DNA from: Methanocella_A sp963792125
Lineage (GTDB): Archaea; Halobacteriota; Methanocellia; Methanocellales; Methanocellaceae
Direction of reading: 5' to 3'
Length of the DNA stretch: 64,000 nt
Assembly: GCA_963792125.1 (NCBI GenBank)
Contig: CAWBVA010000011.1
Coordinates: 159,676-223,675 of the forward strand
Every line of letters begins with the position of its first letter. Position 1 is the first letter of the stretch. Under the pieces are notes generated by a model. It was not told the DNA's origin, ran no database searches, and saw only the letters and a list, made by a program, of their open reading frames with translations. Positions 1 through 8,145 of the stretch are shown here, piece after piece. The position numbers and the translations under genes are program-made.

Positions 1-192
1 AAGCTATGGAACGGGGAGCGCGAGGCCTCCTGTGTGCAGGCACGGGAGCGATGGAAGTGCAACTACTGCGAGTACAAAGGCGTGCATTGCACCCTTGAGG
101 TCTCCGGAGGCCTCTCTCGGAACCTCCGTGACCTCCAGAATCAGAAGTCCTTCCAGACGATCGCTTTCTTCGCCCAGTCCGTATCCGGGTAA
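1..192 (+). CDS. 3' end of a Cas4/ExoV-like Fe-S nuclease (partial)
   Basis: The frame is open from the first base of the window to a TAA at 190-192. It encodes a tail with WKCNYCEYKGVHC preceded by WNGEREASC. A tryptophan followed by closely spaced cysteines near the C-terminus is what the Fe-S-binding end of Cas4, Dna2 and exonuclease V type PD-(D/E)xK nucleases looks like, but the catalytic part is outside the window. The last 50 bases overlap the 3' end of the convergent thioredoxin-like gene. The overlapped residues look low-quality, so the true stop may be earlier, or the end may be altered by a frameshift. The DNA after base 85 contains GGAGGCCTC and CCTCCGTGACCTCC words resembling arms of the palindromic elements found elsewhere in the window. 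The family call is tentative. Confidence 0.5.
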   Translation, partial: KLWNGEREASCVQARERWKCNYCEYKGVHCTLEVSGGLSRNLRDLQNQKSFQTIAFFAQSVSG

Positions 193-721
193 TTCTTCGT
201 CAGGTACTCGTAGGCTGCTTTCAGTCTCTTCGGGTCCTTCGTTTTCTGGTACTCGGCCACACCACAATAATAAGCTGCCTCGGGCGCCGCCTCGGTCTTC
301 GGGTCATTTTTGACTATCTTCTCGAAGCACTTATCAGCCTGCTCGTAGTCTTCTTTCCTGAGAGCGTACTTCCCCAGGCCCAGCGTCAGTTGTGCGATGA
401 AGTCATCTTTGGGAAGGTATCCGACGAAGCGATAGACCTCATTGCCATCCGGATCGGCGACGATGAATGTGGGCGTCCACTCCACGCCGTATTTTTTTAC
501 AAGGTCTTTCGACTTAGGCTCGCTCCACTCGAACATGCCCAGCGCAAATCTGTGTCCGGTATATTCGATGACATTATTGTCCGGCAGCGTTTTCTCCAGC
601 ATGGCCTTGCAGCCTGTGCAGTGTACGGAATGGAAGAAAAGGAGGCTGGTTTCCCTGTCTTTTTAGCCACGTCCAGCACTTCGTTGTAATTGTCCATCCA
701 GTTCAGCTTCAGTTCCATCAT
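141..721 (-). CDS. Thioredoxin-fold protein with C-terminal TPR-like repeat (frameshifted)
   Basis: The gene starts MMELKLNWMDNYNEVLDVAKK and is then read out of frame near 643-646. One frame over, the sequence continues LLFFHSVHCTGCKAMLEK, an active-site-like CxxC at the end of the first beta strand of a thioredoxin fold. The fold continues with GVEWTPTFIVADPDG, which carries the cis-proline TP. A helical segment with EDYEQADKCFEKIVK and AAYEYLTKNYPD follows and looks like one or two tetratricopeptide repeats. Restoring one base at about 645 gives a protein of roughly 190 residues. It is probably a cytoplasmic thiol-disulfide protein, since no signal peptide is visible. Whether the shift is a sequencing error or real cannot be told from sequence alone, but the downstream frame shows no decay. 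Confidence 0.75.
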
Positions 722-827
722 GACAGCTCATCCCTGCACGATATCTCTGATTTTTAGGTCAATAAATCCCGACCACCGATATCGCGTGAAATATTTATGA
801 TCGGCGCGCCTTCTCATAGTAGTTACC

Positions 828-1550
828 ATGAGCGGCAAGTCAGCAAAGGCAAAGGCAGATGCGATTGTGCAGGACCTGCGCGGGCTGGAGAGCCCGAAGG
901 ACCGGGAAGGGATGGCCCGGTTCGGCATTAAAACCGATAAGGCTTTCGGCGTATCGATATACGTGCTGCGGAAGATGGCGAAGGATATCGGCACCGATCA
1001 CGAGCTGGCCCTGGCGCTCTGGGATACGGGGTTCCACGAAGCCAGGCTCCTGGCGGGCATCGTCGACGACCCGGCGCAGGTCACTGAAGGGCAGATGGAC
1101 CGGTGGGTAGCCGATTTCGACTCGTGGGACGTCTGCGACCAGACCTGCTCGAACCTGTTTGATCAGACGCCGTTGCCTATGCAGAAAGCCTTCGAATGGG
1201 CGGAGGACGAGCGAGAGTTCGTCAGGCGCGCCGGGTTCGTGATGATGGCGGCGCTGGCGGTCCATGACATTAAAGCCGATGACAGTGCGTTCGTCCAGTT
1301 CTTCCCGGTGATGAAGAAATATGCGACCGACGACCGGAACTTCGTACGGAAGGCCGTCAACTGGGCGCTGCGCAACATCGGTAAACGCAACGTGGCCCTC
1401 AACGGGAAAGCCATCGAGGCGGCCCGGGAAATACAGGCGATCGGCTGCAAGTCCGCCCGGTGGATTGCTGCCGACGCGCTGCGGGAGCTGCAGAGCGATA
1501 AAGTGCAGCAGCGGCTGATCGCGAAGGCCCGTAAGACTAAAAACCGGTAG
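828..1550 (+). CDS. DNA alkylation repair (AlkD-like) HEAT-repeat protein
   Basis: The 240-residue protein matches the DNA-alkylation-repair family of HEAT-like helical solenoids, related to AlkD and AlkC glycosylases. Recognisable parts are the N-terminal MARFGIKTDKAFGVSIYVLR, the WVADFDSWDVCDQTCSNLF block around residues 90-110, and the FVRRAGFVMMAALAVHD repeat. The WDVCDQ segment sits where the family carries its catalytic or DNA-contacting aspartate and tryptophans. Family members remove bulky or cationic alkylated bases, though many archaeal homologues are untested. The ATG at 828 is preceded by a TATA-like stretch near 789-796 and gives the usual family N-terminus. It lies upstream of, and is unrelated to, the secreted protease. 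Confidence 0.85.
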   Translation: MSGKSAKAKADAIVQDLRGLESPKDREGMARFGIKTDKAFGVSIYVLRKMAKDIGTDHELALALWDTGFHEARLLAGIVDDPAQVTEGQMDRWVADFDSWDVCDQTCSNLFDQTPLPMQKAFEWAEDEREFVRRAGFVMMAALAVHDIKADDSAFVQFFPVMKKYATDDRNFVRKAVNWALRNIGKRNVALNGKAIEAAREIQAIGCKSARWIAADALRELQSDKVQQRLIAKARKTKNR

Positions 1551-1699
1551 CTGTGACTGTGTTTTACATGACATTTATGTATCAGTCGTCTCGAATTACA
1601 TGATATTGTTAATATCGGTTGATTTTCGATTATTTTTCGTTTAATCGTTTATCTTACAGTCCAATTAATTTTTAATCGCTTACTAAGCTTTATTTTACG

Positions 1700-1792
1700 A
1701 TAATATCTATAAATATACCTCTAAATCCCACAGAAGAAAATATTTAACCTATTCTACTATGTCTACAGGTAGTAACTCTGGAGGAGTAAGCT
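1700..1792 (+). promoter_or_regulatory. Promoter and Shine-Dalgarno region of the subtilase
   Basis: An AT-rich stretch with TATAAATATACC at about 1709-1720 looks like an archaeal TATA box. A strong Shine-Dalgarno GGAGGAG lies at 1780-1786. That site is 33 bases upstream of the first in-frame ATG (1820), too far to serve it, but exactly 6 bases upstream of an in-frame ATT at 1793. Confidence 0.6.
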
Positions 1793-3343
1793 ATTCAAAA
1801 ACGTACAATACTTGTTGCCATGGTATGTCTGGCGATTGTGGCCAGCGCGCTCGTCGTGAGCGCCGGCACACCGGCTACCGGCACATCTACCGTAATCAAC
1901 ACGGATACTTACATCGTCGTGTTCGACGACAGCCAGAACCTGGCAGGCGCCCTTGACGACCAGGTGGCGGCCTTCGTATCCGATAACGACGCGACCGTCC
2001 TGCACCAGTACGATATCATCAACGGTATCGCCATCAAGGTGCCAGGCGGAAACGCGGCTGCAAAGCTCCGCTCACTCAAGAACGTGAAATACGTGGAGCC
2101 GAACATCGAGTTCCACGCCATCCTCGACCAGGCGACACCCATTATCGGCGCACCGCAGGTCTGGAGCCTCGGGTACACCGGCAAGGGTGTCACAGTAGCA
2201 GTCGTTGACACAGGGATTGACGGTACCCACCCTGACCTGAAAGGCCGGATCACGGACTTCAAGGACTACGTGGGTGGTAAGACTGCTGCCTACGACGACT
2301 TCGGTCACGGCACCCACTGCGCCGGCATCATCGGCGGCAACGGCGCCGCATCCGGTGGCAAGTACAAGGGCGTCGCCCCCGAGGTGTCCTTCATAGGCGT
2401 CAAGGTGCTCGGCAAGGACGGCTCAGGCAGCCTGGACAACATCATAGCAGGCATCAACTACGCCGCCAGGTCCGACGCAAAGGTCATCTCCCTGTCCCTG
2501 GGCTCTAACCAGCACTCGCAGGCCATAGACGACGCTGTCACCAATGCCGTGAAGGCAGGCAAAGTCGTCGTATGCGCAGCGGGCAACAGCGGACCGGGCA
2601 CGAAGACCATCGGATGTCCCGCCGATACGCCTGCCGCGTTGACTGTGGGCGCCACGGACAAGAGCGATGTGATCGCCTCGTTCAGTTCCCGCGGACCGAC
2701 CAGCGATGGCCGTGTCAAGCCGGACGTCAGCGCCCCGGGCAAGGACATCGTGTCCTGCCGCGCTACCGGCACTAACGACGGCAAAGCCATAGACACCTAT
2801 TACCTGTCGATGAGCGGCACCTCCATGGCCACACCCATGGTCTCGGGCGCAGTCGCCCTGCTGTTCCAGAAGAAGGCAGACCTTACTCCGGCACAGGTCA
2901 AGGACATCATGGAGAAGACCGCGAAGCAGCTCGGCACCGGCGTGCCAAATAACAACTACGGCTACGGCCGGATCAGCATCAAGAACGCGATCGACTACCT
3001 GGACGGCAAATTTACGCCCGCCCCGTCGCCTTCTCCGACGCCGACTCCGTCACCCACTGTGAAGCCGTCGCCGTCGCCGACCCCGACGTCCAGGCCAGGC
3101 TACCCCGGATACCCGTACCCCGGCTATCCGACGCCTACGCCTACGCCGAACCCGGGCAACCCGACGCCGACCCCGACGCCGACCCCGGGATACCCGATCA
3201 ATCCGGGATACCCTGGATATCCGTACCCTGGATATCCCTATCCGGGCAACCCTGGCTACCCGAACCCCGGCTACCCGGGATACCCGTATCCCGGATATCC
3301 GTACCCGGGCTATCCCTACCCCGGATACCCTTATCCAAGGTAA
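1793..3343 (+). CDS. Secreted subtilisin-like serine protease with Pro/Gly/Tyr-rich tail
   Basis: This is an S8 family protease with all three catalytic motifs: Asp in VAVVDTGIDGTHPDL, His in DFGHGTHCAGI, and Ser in MSGTSMATPMVSGA, plus the oxyanion Asn in CAAGNSGPGT. An I9-type inhibitor propeptide precedes the catalytic domain, from about TDTYIVVFDD to KYVEPNIEF. The C-terminus is a low-complexity tail of PT and PS spacers and repeated PGYPYPGYP units, which probably spans or attaches to the cell envelope. The start I chose is ATT at 1793, because it lies 6 bases after GGAGGAG and adds the basic n-region (I/M)QKRTILVAM that a signal peptide needs. Starting at ATG 1820 leaves a signal peptide with no positive charge. 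A single-base error turning ATG into ATT is an alternative. Confidence 0.9.
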   Translation: MQKRTILVAMVCLAIVASALVVSAGTPATGTSTVINTDTYIVVFDDSQNLAGALDDQVAAFVSDNDATVLHQYDIINGIAIKVPGGNAAAKLRSLKNVKYVEPNIEFHAILDQATPIIGAPQVWSLGYTGKGVTVAVVDTGIDGTHPDLKGRITDFKDYVGGKTAAYDDFGHGTHCAGIIGGNGAASGGKYKGVAPEVSFIGVKVLGKDGSGSLDNIIAGINYAARSDAKVISLSLGSNQHSQAIDDAVTNAVKAGKVVVCAAGNSGPGTKTIGCPADTPAALTVGATDKSDVIASFSSRGPTSDGRVKPDVSAPGKDIVSCRATGTNDGKAIDTYYLSMSGTSMATPMVSGAVALLFQKKADLTPAQVKDIMEKTAKQLGTGVPNNNYGYGRISIKNAIDYLDGKFTPAPSPSPTPTPSPTVKPSPSPTPTSRPGYPGYPYPGYPTPTPTPNPGNPTPTPTPTPGYPINPGYPGYPYPGYPYPGNPGYPNPGYPGYPYPGYPYPGYPYPGYPYPR

Positions 3344-3442
3344 CCTGAAAACGAGAATATATCAAATAGTGTTTCAGGCCACTGATGGCCTGAAACCCAC
3401 TTTTTTAAAAAGAAATGGCGGGACTGATGCCGCCATCATGCA

Positions 3443-3712
3443 TTACTTCTTCTCTTCCTCGGCTTCCTTGCCCTTCTCGATCAGCTCTTTGACCTTCTGT
3501 CCTCCCTTGTGGCCTCCTGCTTCGCCTCCCTTGTGCCCTATCTTCTCGTAGAACTCGTGGCCGTGAGTCTCCGCGGTCTTCTCGCCTCCCTTGTGGCCGC
3601 CCTTTTCGCCTATCTCATGGTAGAACTCGTGGCCATGCGTTTCGGCCGTTTTTTCGCCGCCTTTATGGCCGGCCTCTTTGACGGTCATACCGCCCTTTTT
3701 CTTTTCTTCCAT
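3443..3712 (-). CDS. KGG-repeat general stress protein (Con-10 type)
   Basis: A small, very hydrophilic protein of about 89 residues starts MEEKKKGG at 3712. It is built from repeats of the form GHKGGEKTAETHG followed by EFYEKIG. The KGG motif repeats define the stress-induced GsiB/Con-10 family, thought to be disordered hydrophilic protectants in desiccation or osmotic stress. That role is inferred from the family, not shown here. Upstream in-frame codons encode an unrelated His-rich stretch, so the internal ATG is the better start. A paralogue with nearly the same repeats lies at 25444-25683. Confidence 0.85.
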   Translation of the reverse strand: MEEKKKGGMTVKEAGHKGGEKTAETHGHEFYHEIGEKGGHKGGEKTAETHGHEFYEKIGHKGGEAGGHKGGQKVKELIEKGKEAEEEKK

Positions 3713-4058
3713 TCTTATCACCGTTTGGTCTTTGTGTGGATATTGAAGGTACTGATGGTAATAATTCCCTGCGATAAAAAAACACAGGTGATCATGATGA
3801 TGCATTTAGATAATCACGATAAACACCACGCTGTGACGCTGATACGTATGGATCACCGGTCCGACAGAATGAAAAAATGGCATGTCGCCACGATCGTGCG
3901 CCCATGAACGGATTCAGTCGTGGCATCTGTAATCCTTTAATTTTCCGCTGCTGGCATCGCGCATGCCTGCCCTGTCACGGGCGCGGGCCGAAAAAGATCC
4001 GGAAGGTAAGGCTTATTAACGTGGCTGGCATCTATAGTGCGACGTAAGGTGGTATCCC
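3713..4058. other. Intergenic region between divergent genes
   Basis: About 345 bases separate the KGG protein from the methyltransferase. I see no convincing gene or RNA. The GGTGG before the GTG at 4059 is the only translation signal I can point to. Confidence 0.4.
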
Positions 4059-4952
4059 GTGCCAGGCAACACGATCACGCCCAACCCCGAGATGCTGAAG
4101 AAGTACAACGCGGACGTGTACGACGACGCGTCGGATATCTACGATACCTACGAAGGGCTGTTTTTCCCGTACCTCTTCGGCCGGATACGCGAGCTGATCA
4201 ACCGCCGTTTCATCCCGGCGCTGCCCGCCTCCTCAAAGGTGCTCGACGTCGGCTGCGGCACAGGTCAGCAGACGCAACTCTTTCGTCCGGCAGGCATGAG
4301 CGTTACGGGCATCGATATCAGCGCCGGCCTGGTACGTGTGGCCAACCAGAAGCTGGGCGAGGGCATCTGCGCCGTCTCGGACGCATGCTGCCTCCCGTTC
4401 CGCGACCGGGCTTTCGACGCGGTGTCATGCGCGGGCAGCACCGTCAACCACATACCGGACTACCAGTGTTTCTTCGACGAGATTGCCCGGGTAATGAAGC
4501 CCGGCGGGCTTTTTTTCCTGGAGTCGGACAACAAATGGCGGCCCGACATGTTCTGGTGCCTGCTGAGCACTGCCATCGGTGACCCGCTGGAGTACAAAGA
4601 AAAGCTTGGCAACGTCATCGGCTACTTCCGCAGGCCAATCGGCGAAGGCTACCCCTATGAGTTCCCGCTCCACTTCGACGACGACAAGGTGCGGATGCTG
4701 CACCTGCGGACCTTCACCTGCACCGAGCTGAGCCGGGAATTGCGGCAGCGGGGCTTCGAGGTGGAGGCTGTATACGGCATACATGCCATCAATAATCTGA
4801 TCCCGAGCCCGCTTATGCTGAAGGATAAGCCCGGGCGCGCCACCATGGCGGCATTCCGCGCGCTTTCTGCAGTGGAAGACCGGACCTACGGCTTCTGGCC
4901 TGTGAACCGGTGGGGCATGAGCGTCATCGTCATCGCACGGAAGAACAAGTAA
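4059..4952 (+). CDS. Class I SAM-dependent methyltransferase
   Basis: The protein has the Rossmann glycine-rich motif I VLDVGCGTGQQTQLF at about residue 67. The acidic residue after beta2 lies in VTGIDISAGLV, motif II-like ACCLPFRDRAFDAV precedes the SCAGSTVNHI strand, and the post-motif helix reads EIARVMKPGGLFFLES. These are typical of the Methyltransf_11/25 group. The length of 297 residues, with a longer C-terminal region, fits small-molecule methyltransferases, but the substrate cannot be read from sequence. The start is GTG at 4059, just downstream of AAGGTGG. It stands alone on its strand, so context gives no pathway. Confidence 0.8.
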   Translation: MPGNTITPNPEMLKKYNADVYDDASDIYDTYEGLFFPYLFGRIRELINRRFIPALPASSKVLDVGCGTGQQTQLFRPAGMSVTGIDISAGLVRVANQKLGEGICAVSDACCLPFRDRAFDAVSCAGSTVNHIPDYQCFFDEIARVMKPGGLFFLESDNKWRPDMFWCLLSTAIGDPLEYKEKLGNVIGYFRRPIGEGYPYEFPLHFDDDKVRMLHLRTFTCTELSRELRQRGFEVEAVYGIHAINNLIPSPLMLKDKPGRATMAAFRALSAVEDRTYGFWPVNRWGMSVIVIARKNK

Positions 4953-5026
4953 ATATTTGAGATTTTCTTTCTTCACCCTGATTAATGGTTAGTTTTTTAG
5001 GCTATTAATACAATGATGCAGATATT

Positions 5027-5605
5027 ATGATCATGAAGAGGTTGCTTATTCCACTCATCGCTGCCGTCATAATGGCTGCTGTCTTACTCTCGGGATTAAT
5101 GGCTGCTGTCTTACTCTCGGGATGCACTACCCCGACGCCTACTCCTGTGGCATCGCCGTCACCGACGGTACCGCCGGCGATCAGCCCGGCCCCGACACAG
5201 ACCCCTGGCAGCGACCGGGCAAACATCAACTTTGCCTATATCCAGCACGAGTACAGCCAGACCTACGAGGGTATCCCGGCATATTCCGGCGAGCTCGTCT
5301 ACGCCTTCGATGTCACAGTGGACTCTGACAAGCCTGTTCATACGGACGGCTCCTGGTTTACCATCGAGTACCGGCAGAACAGCACCGCAGAGCTCATTAC
5401 CTACGAACCCATGACGGTCATCGATTACCCTTCAACGACAATCGGCAACGGCTCCGGGCCGGCGAAGGGTCGCGTCCTGATCGCACTGAAGGCGCCTGGC
5501 GATGGTGCAATCGGGCCCACGCCCGTGTATTTCAAGCCGATGGATAAGCAGGAAGGGCCATACAAGGTCTACAGTAAAGTCTACGGGGTCATCCGCACGA
5601 CGTGA
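5027..5605 (+). CDS. Predicted lipoprotein with PT-rich linker
   Basis: The N-terminus MKRLLIPLIAAVIMAAVLL ends in a lipobox-like LLSGC, so the protein is probably exported and lipid-anchored at the cysteine. A Pro/Thr/Ser linker of about 35 residues follows, then a beta-rich domain (FAYIQHEYSQTYEGIPAYSG through VYFKPMDKQEGPYKVYSKVY) with no recognised family. A 27-base tandem duplication (5071-5124) repeats MAAVLLSG within the signal peptide and lengthens its hydrophobic core. Two ATG codons (5027 and 5033) are possible starts. The function is unknown. Confidence 0.7.
   Translation: MIMKRLLIPLIAAVIMAAVLLSGLMAAVLLSGCTTPTPTPVASPSPTVPPAISPAPTQTPGSDRANINFAYIQHEYSQTYEGIPAYSGELVYAFDVTVDSDKPVHTDGSWFTIEYRQNSTAELITYEPMTVIDYPSTTIGNGSGPAKGRVLIALKAPGDGAIGPTPVYFKPMDKQEGPYKVYSKVYGVIRTT
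5071..5124 (+). repeat. 27-base tandem duplication inside a signal peptide
   Basis: Two copies of a 27-base unit beginning AATGGCTGCTGTCTTACTC lie head to tail at 5071-5097 and 5098-5124. They are identical except for the last base. The unit is nine codons, so the frame is kept. Confidence 0.9.
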
Positions 5606-5773
5606 CGGCCCCTTTTAACATTTTTGCCCTGTTCATAATTCGGCATCAATGTCTGACCAGGACAATTTTCCACAGGTCATTCGTAATGCGGTTTTTATAT
5701 AGCCCATTCCCGTTAAAAATAAAAAGTCATGGTCCCGACGACCTGGTCGTAAGACCTCGTCAGCGCTGAATCG

Positions 5774-5923
5774 CTAAACCTCGTCTATCTCTCCGACGGT
5801 AATATCGCCACATTGCCCACAGTGGATATCTCCTGCGAGCGCGCCATCCACATCTCGTTCGGTCTCAACAATTTCCTTCTTTCCGCAACGTTTGCAATAC
5901 GTCCTGACTCTGACCTTTACCAT
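5774..5923 (-). CDS. 49-residue zinc-ribbon protein
   Basis: The frame runs from ATG at 5923 to TAG at 5774. It encodes a 49-residue protein with two CxxC pairs, YCKRCGKK near residue 10 and HCGQCGD near residue 35, spaced as in a zinc ribbon. The rest is charged and short, with no other domain. A run of ATATATTATATAATG-like sequence lies just upstream on this strand (about 5940-5965) and fits an archaeal TATA promoter. Such mini zinc ribbons are common in archaea and often act as accessory nucleic-acid or partner-binding proteins. Nothing in the context tells which. The motif pair and promoter make a real gene likely despite its size. Confidence 0.7.
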   Translation of the reverse strand: MVKVRVRTYCKRCGKKEIVETERDVDGALAGDIHCGQCGDITVGEIDEV

Positions 5924-6113
5924 AGTCCTTACCAGATTTATATTATACATTATATAATATATAGCCAGTGGCTTTCCCGGGGAGTATGGCTGAAAATAAT
6001 CATATATCGTTCTTTTTGCATTCCGTGTATAACGGTCCGTACAAGGTGACGGCCCTTTTTTAGTATTTTCCCGGGGATATTATTTATATGATAGAACGTG
6101 TATGTGAGATACC

Positions 6114-6335
6114 ATGACTGATTTCGCCGAAGAGATTTTTAACCTGCTCGGGAACCCCAACGACAGCCTCCGGCTCTCGTCGATGGTCGATTCCTTCGAG
6201 ATGAAGGAAGGCAGCGGCGACCTGCCGGAAGTCGTGGTGCACGTGAACAAGTTGACACCCCCGTCGGACGTCCGGTGGATAAAGGACACACTTTCCGACT
6301 ATGACATGTTCTATCGCTTCACCGTCGTGCAGTAA
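6114..6335 (+). CDS. Small hypothetical protein, 73 residues
   Basis: ATG at 6114 follows an AT-rich promoter-like stretch (TATTATTTATATGATAG) and opens a 73-residue acidic protein starting MTDFAEEIFNLLGNPND. No transmembrane segment or known motif is visible. Its sequence (VVVHVNKLTPPSDVRWIKDTL) suggests a small alpha/beta fold. Codon use is GC-rich like the core genes, which supports a real gene. The function is unknown. Confidence 0.6.
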   Translation: MTDFAEEIFNLLGNPNDSLRLSSMVDSFEMKEGSGDLPEVVVHVNKLTPPSDVRWIKDTLSDYDMFYRFTVVQ

Positions 6336-6368
6336 CCTCAATTTTTTCTGTGCAGGCGCCCTGAATTG

Positions 6369-6590
6369 TCACAGCGGGTTCTCCCGGGCCCTGGCCTCGG
6401 AGAAGGTAATAATAAACTCGGTACCGTTCTCTCTTTAAACCTCGACGGTGCCGTTGAGCTGGTCGGTGAGTGTCAGGACAAGCTGCAGCCCCAGTGTCGT
6501 AGTCTTGCGCAGGTCGATTGTCCCGGGAAGCCGACGCCGTTATCGGCGACGGTCAGCCGGTACCGGTCCTTACCGTTTTTCTCGTTCCGC
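6369..6590 (-). pseudogene. Remnant of a histidine kinase ATPase domain
   Basis: Reading the minus strand with one frame change gives YRLTVADNGVGFPG, then IDLRKTTTLGLQLVLTL and TDQLNGTVEV. These are the G1/N-box-like DNGVG motif and the GLQLV segment of HATPase_c domains of the archaeal sensor kinase type. An in-frame TAA follows GTVEV, after which the same frame continues RENGTEFIITFSEA to a final TGA at 6369. Everything N-terminal to the ATPase core is missing. It is therefore a broken gene end: one frameshift near 6525, one internal stop, no start. Confidence 0.75.
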
Positions 6591-6758
6591 TCTGGTTAGT
6601 CGCTGACCGTGCCATTGCCGTGCCATGCCGTCGACTACCGTGATGAAAAAGATTGTGTTTTCTTCTCTATTAATGGTAATTTGCCAAATAAAAATCCAAA
6701 AACATGAAACGACGCCCGGACGGGGGTTGAGCCCCCGTTCCTGCGTCCGGCAGCACAC

Positions 6759-7187
6759 CTAGCAATACATCAGTCCGGCGGGTCCTGCCACCGGTATGCC
6801 GAAGACGAGCCCGGCCGGCTGCCCGAGACCGAATGAAGTCGTCCGGGAGAACGTGCCCATGGCCGAGTTCTGCACTCCGATATTACTGCCGACACCGTTC
6901 TGTGCCAGGCCGCCAATCGGGCCGCCGAACCCGTCGAATCCGCAGGGCCCGAATCCTGCCCCGAAGAACGGCCCGCCGAACGGGCTCACGACGTTGTTCA
7001 CGAACGCGTCGCTGTTCGTGGCGGCACCGACGCCGCCTGACCAGGTTACCGACTCCGAGAATCCCGGGCCATATCCTCCTGTGGGTGTCGCCAGAGCCGG
7101 TCCGAAAAATTGCGCTGATGCGGGCATTATCAGCATGACAGCACATGCTGCCAGCGTGACAAATAGTTTGAACAGTTGAATAAACAT
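6759..7187 (-). CDS. Secreted Gly/Phe-rich protein
   Basis: This 142-residue protein has a clear signal peptide (MFIQLFKLFVTLAACAVMLI, cleavage likely after ASA). A mature part rich in Gly, Phe and Asn follows, with PFGGPFFGAGFGPCGFDGFGG-like low complexity and a terminal Cys. No domain is recognised. It resembles small exported structural or surface proteins. The ATG sits just after a purine-rich GGGGGGA ribosome-binding stretch on this strand. Confidence 0.65.
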   Translation of the reverse strand: MFIQLFKLFVTLAACAVMLIMPASAQFFGPALATPTGGYGPGFSESVTWSGGVGAATNSDAFVNNVVSPFGGPFFGAGFGPCGFDGFGGPIGGLAQNGVGSNIGVQNSAMGTFSRTTSFGLGQPAGLVFGIPVAGPAGLMYC

Positions 7188-7412
7188 CCCCCCTCTATGT
7201 CAATGTTCATTTCATATAGACAATAATATAAATATTATCCACTTAAGGCGCAGCAAATACCGGCAGTCCCCCGAATAATGGCAGTAAAACGGTTTTCGTA
7301 CCCGTTCTAATGCGCTGATGGTTAAACCGCGATATAATAACGATAAAAGGTCGCTTGCGCATGTTATAATGTCCGGCAAGCGCAATAAGGCTAAAAATGA
7401 ATGGTTCAGGCT

Positions 7413-7745
7413 CTAAGTCATGAACAGCTGCTCGGAATCCAGCACCTGCGTGCCATCCGCGCTCATTGTCAGGTTCCACGAGAGGCTCTGCCCGACATGG
7501 ACTTTCCATGCGGCATTGCCTTTATAAGTGGTCGGCTCTATGCTCAGGATGTCGTCTCGCGTGATAGAATAATTCATTGGCTTGCCTGCAATGCTATAGT
7601 AGGTAAGATTCGTCCCGACGAGAGTCTTTTCGATCGCTGGCCTGGCATCATTGCTGCTACCCGAAAACGCCATATATCCGGCTGCGGCGATCACTAAGAC
7701 GACCAATGCCGCCAGGACAATATAACCGATGGTTTTTCCTTTCAT
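7413..7745 (-). CDS. Membrane-anchored hypothetical protein
   Basis: The best start is ATG at 7745 (MKGKTIGYIVLAALVVLV), which gives a single N-terminal membrane anchor or signal peptide. About 85 extracytoplasmic residues follow, including AWKVHVGQSLSWNLTMSADG, which resembles PepSY-like or DUF-type beta modules. There are no catalytic motifs. The upstream gap to the sensor gene holds the promoter. The function is unknown. Confidence 0.6.
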   Translation of the reverse strand: MKGKTIGYIVLAALVVLVIAAAGYMAFSGSSNDARPAIEKTLVGTNLTYYSIAGKPMNYSITRDDILSIEPTTYKGNAAWKVHVGQSLSWNLTMSADGTQVLDSEQLFMT

Positions 7746-8145
7746 GTAAGTCACCTGTCCTTGATGCAGGGTCTCTCTGACCGTTGCGATACATATCAGG
7801 GCCCGTTACGATAAATAACTTATTTAAGCAACGGACAGGCCCGTAGCTATCTGCGCCGCGGTGCCAGCGTTTCGGCGATTGTGACAGGACTGGAATTACT
7901 ATTCGCGTAGATTATATTTAATTACGATTAAGCCTAATCGTAGTCATGCGCTAGTACAGGTGCCGACATATTATCTATCCGGCAGGAGCCCGGTTGTCCG
8001 TGGCAGGCCGACGATCATACCAGGTATCGGCTGCAGGGTAAAAACGCAGGGCATTGTGGCCATGCCCGCCGGAAAACAACAACTATTTGGACATGTCCGC
8101 CGAACTTATAGCGTATTTGAACAGGCATGAGGTGTCGCTGTAACC
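7746..8145. promoter_or_regulatory. Intergenic region with an 8-base palindrome, upstream of the PAS sensor
   Basis: This 400-base stretch holds no gene I can support. At 7923-7942 lies a perfect inverted repeat, TACGATTA AGCC TAATCGTA, directly after the TATA-like ATTATATTTAAT (7909-7920). The arrangement suggests a regulator-binding site overlapping a promoter, although it is more than 200 bases from the sensor start. Confidence 0.5.

Noticed and set aside
840..1574. A 244-residue antisense reading frame over the alkylation-repair gene
   Set aside because: It follows from the high GC codon bias of the real gene on the plus strand and has no domain.
2995..3343. Repetitive Pro/Gly/Tyr DNA at the end of the protease gene as a CRISPR-like array
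   Set aside because: The repeats keep the reading frame, have no constant spacers and encode a PGYPYP tail, so they are coding repeats.
4037..4582. A 181-residue Arg-rich frame overlapping the methyltransferase
   Set aside because: The composition is that of a GC-rich shadow frame; the overlapping frame carries the SAM-binding motifs.
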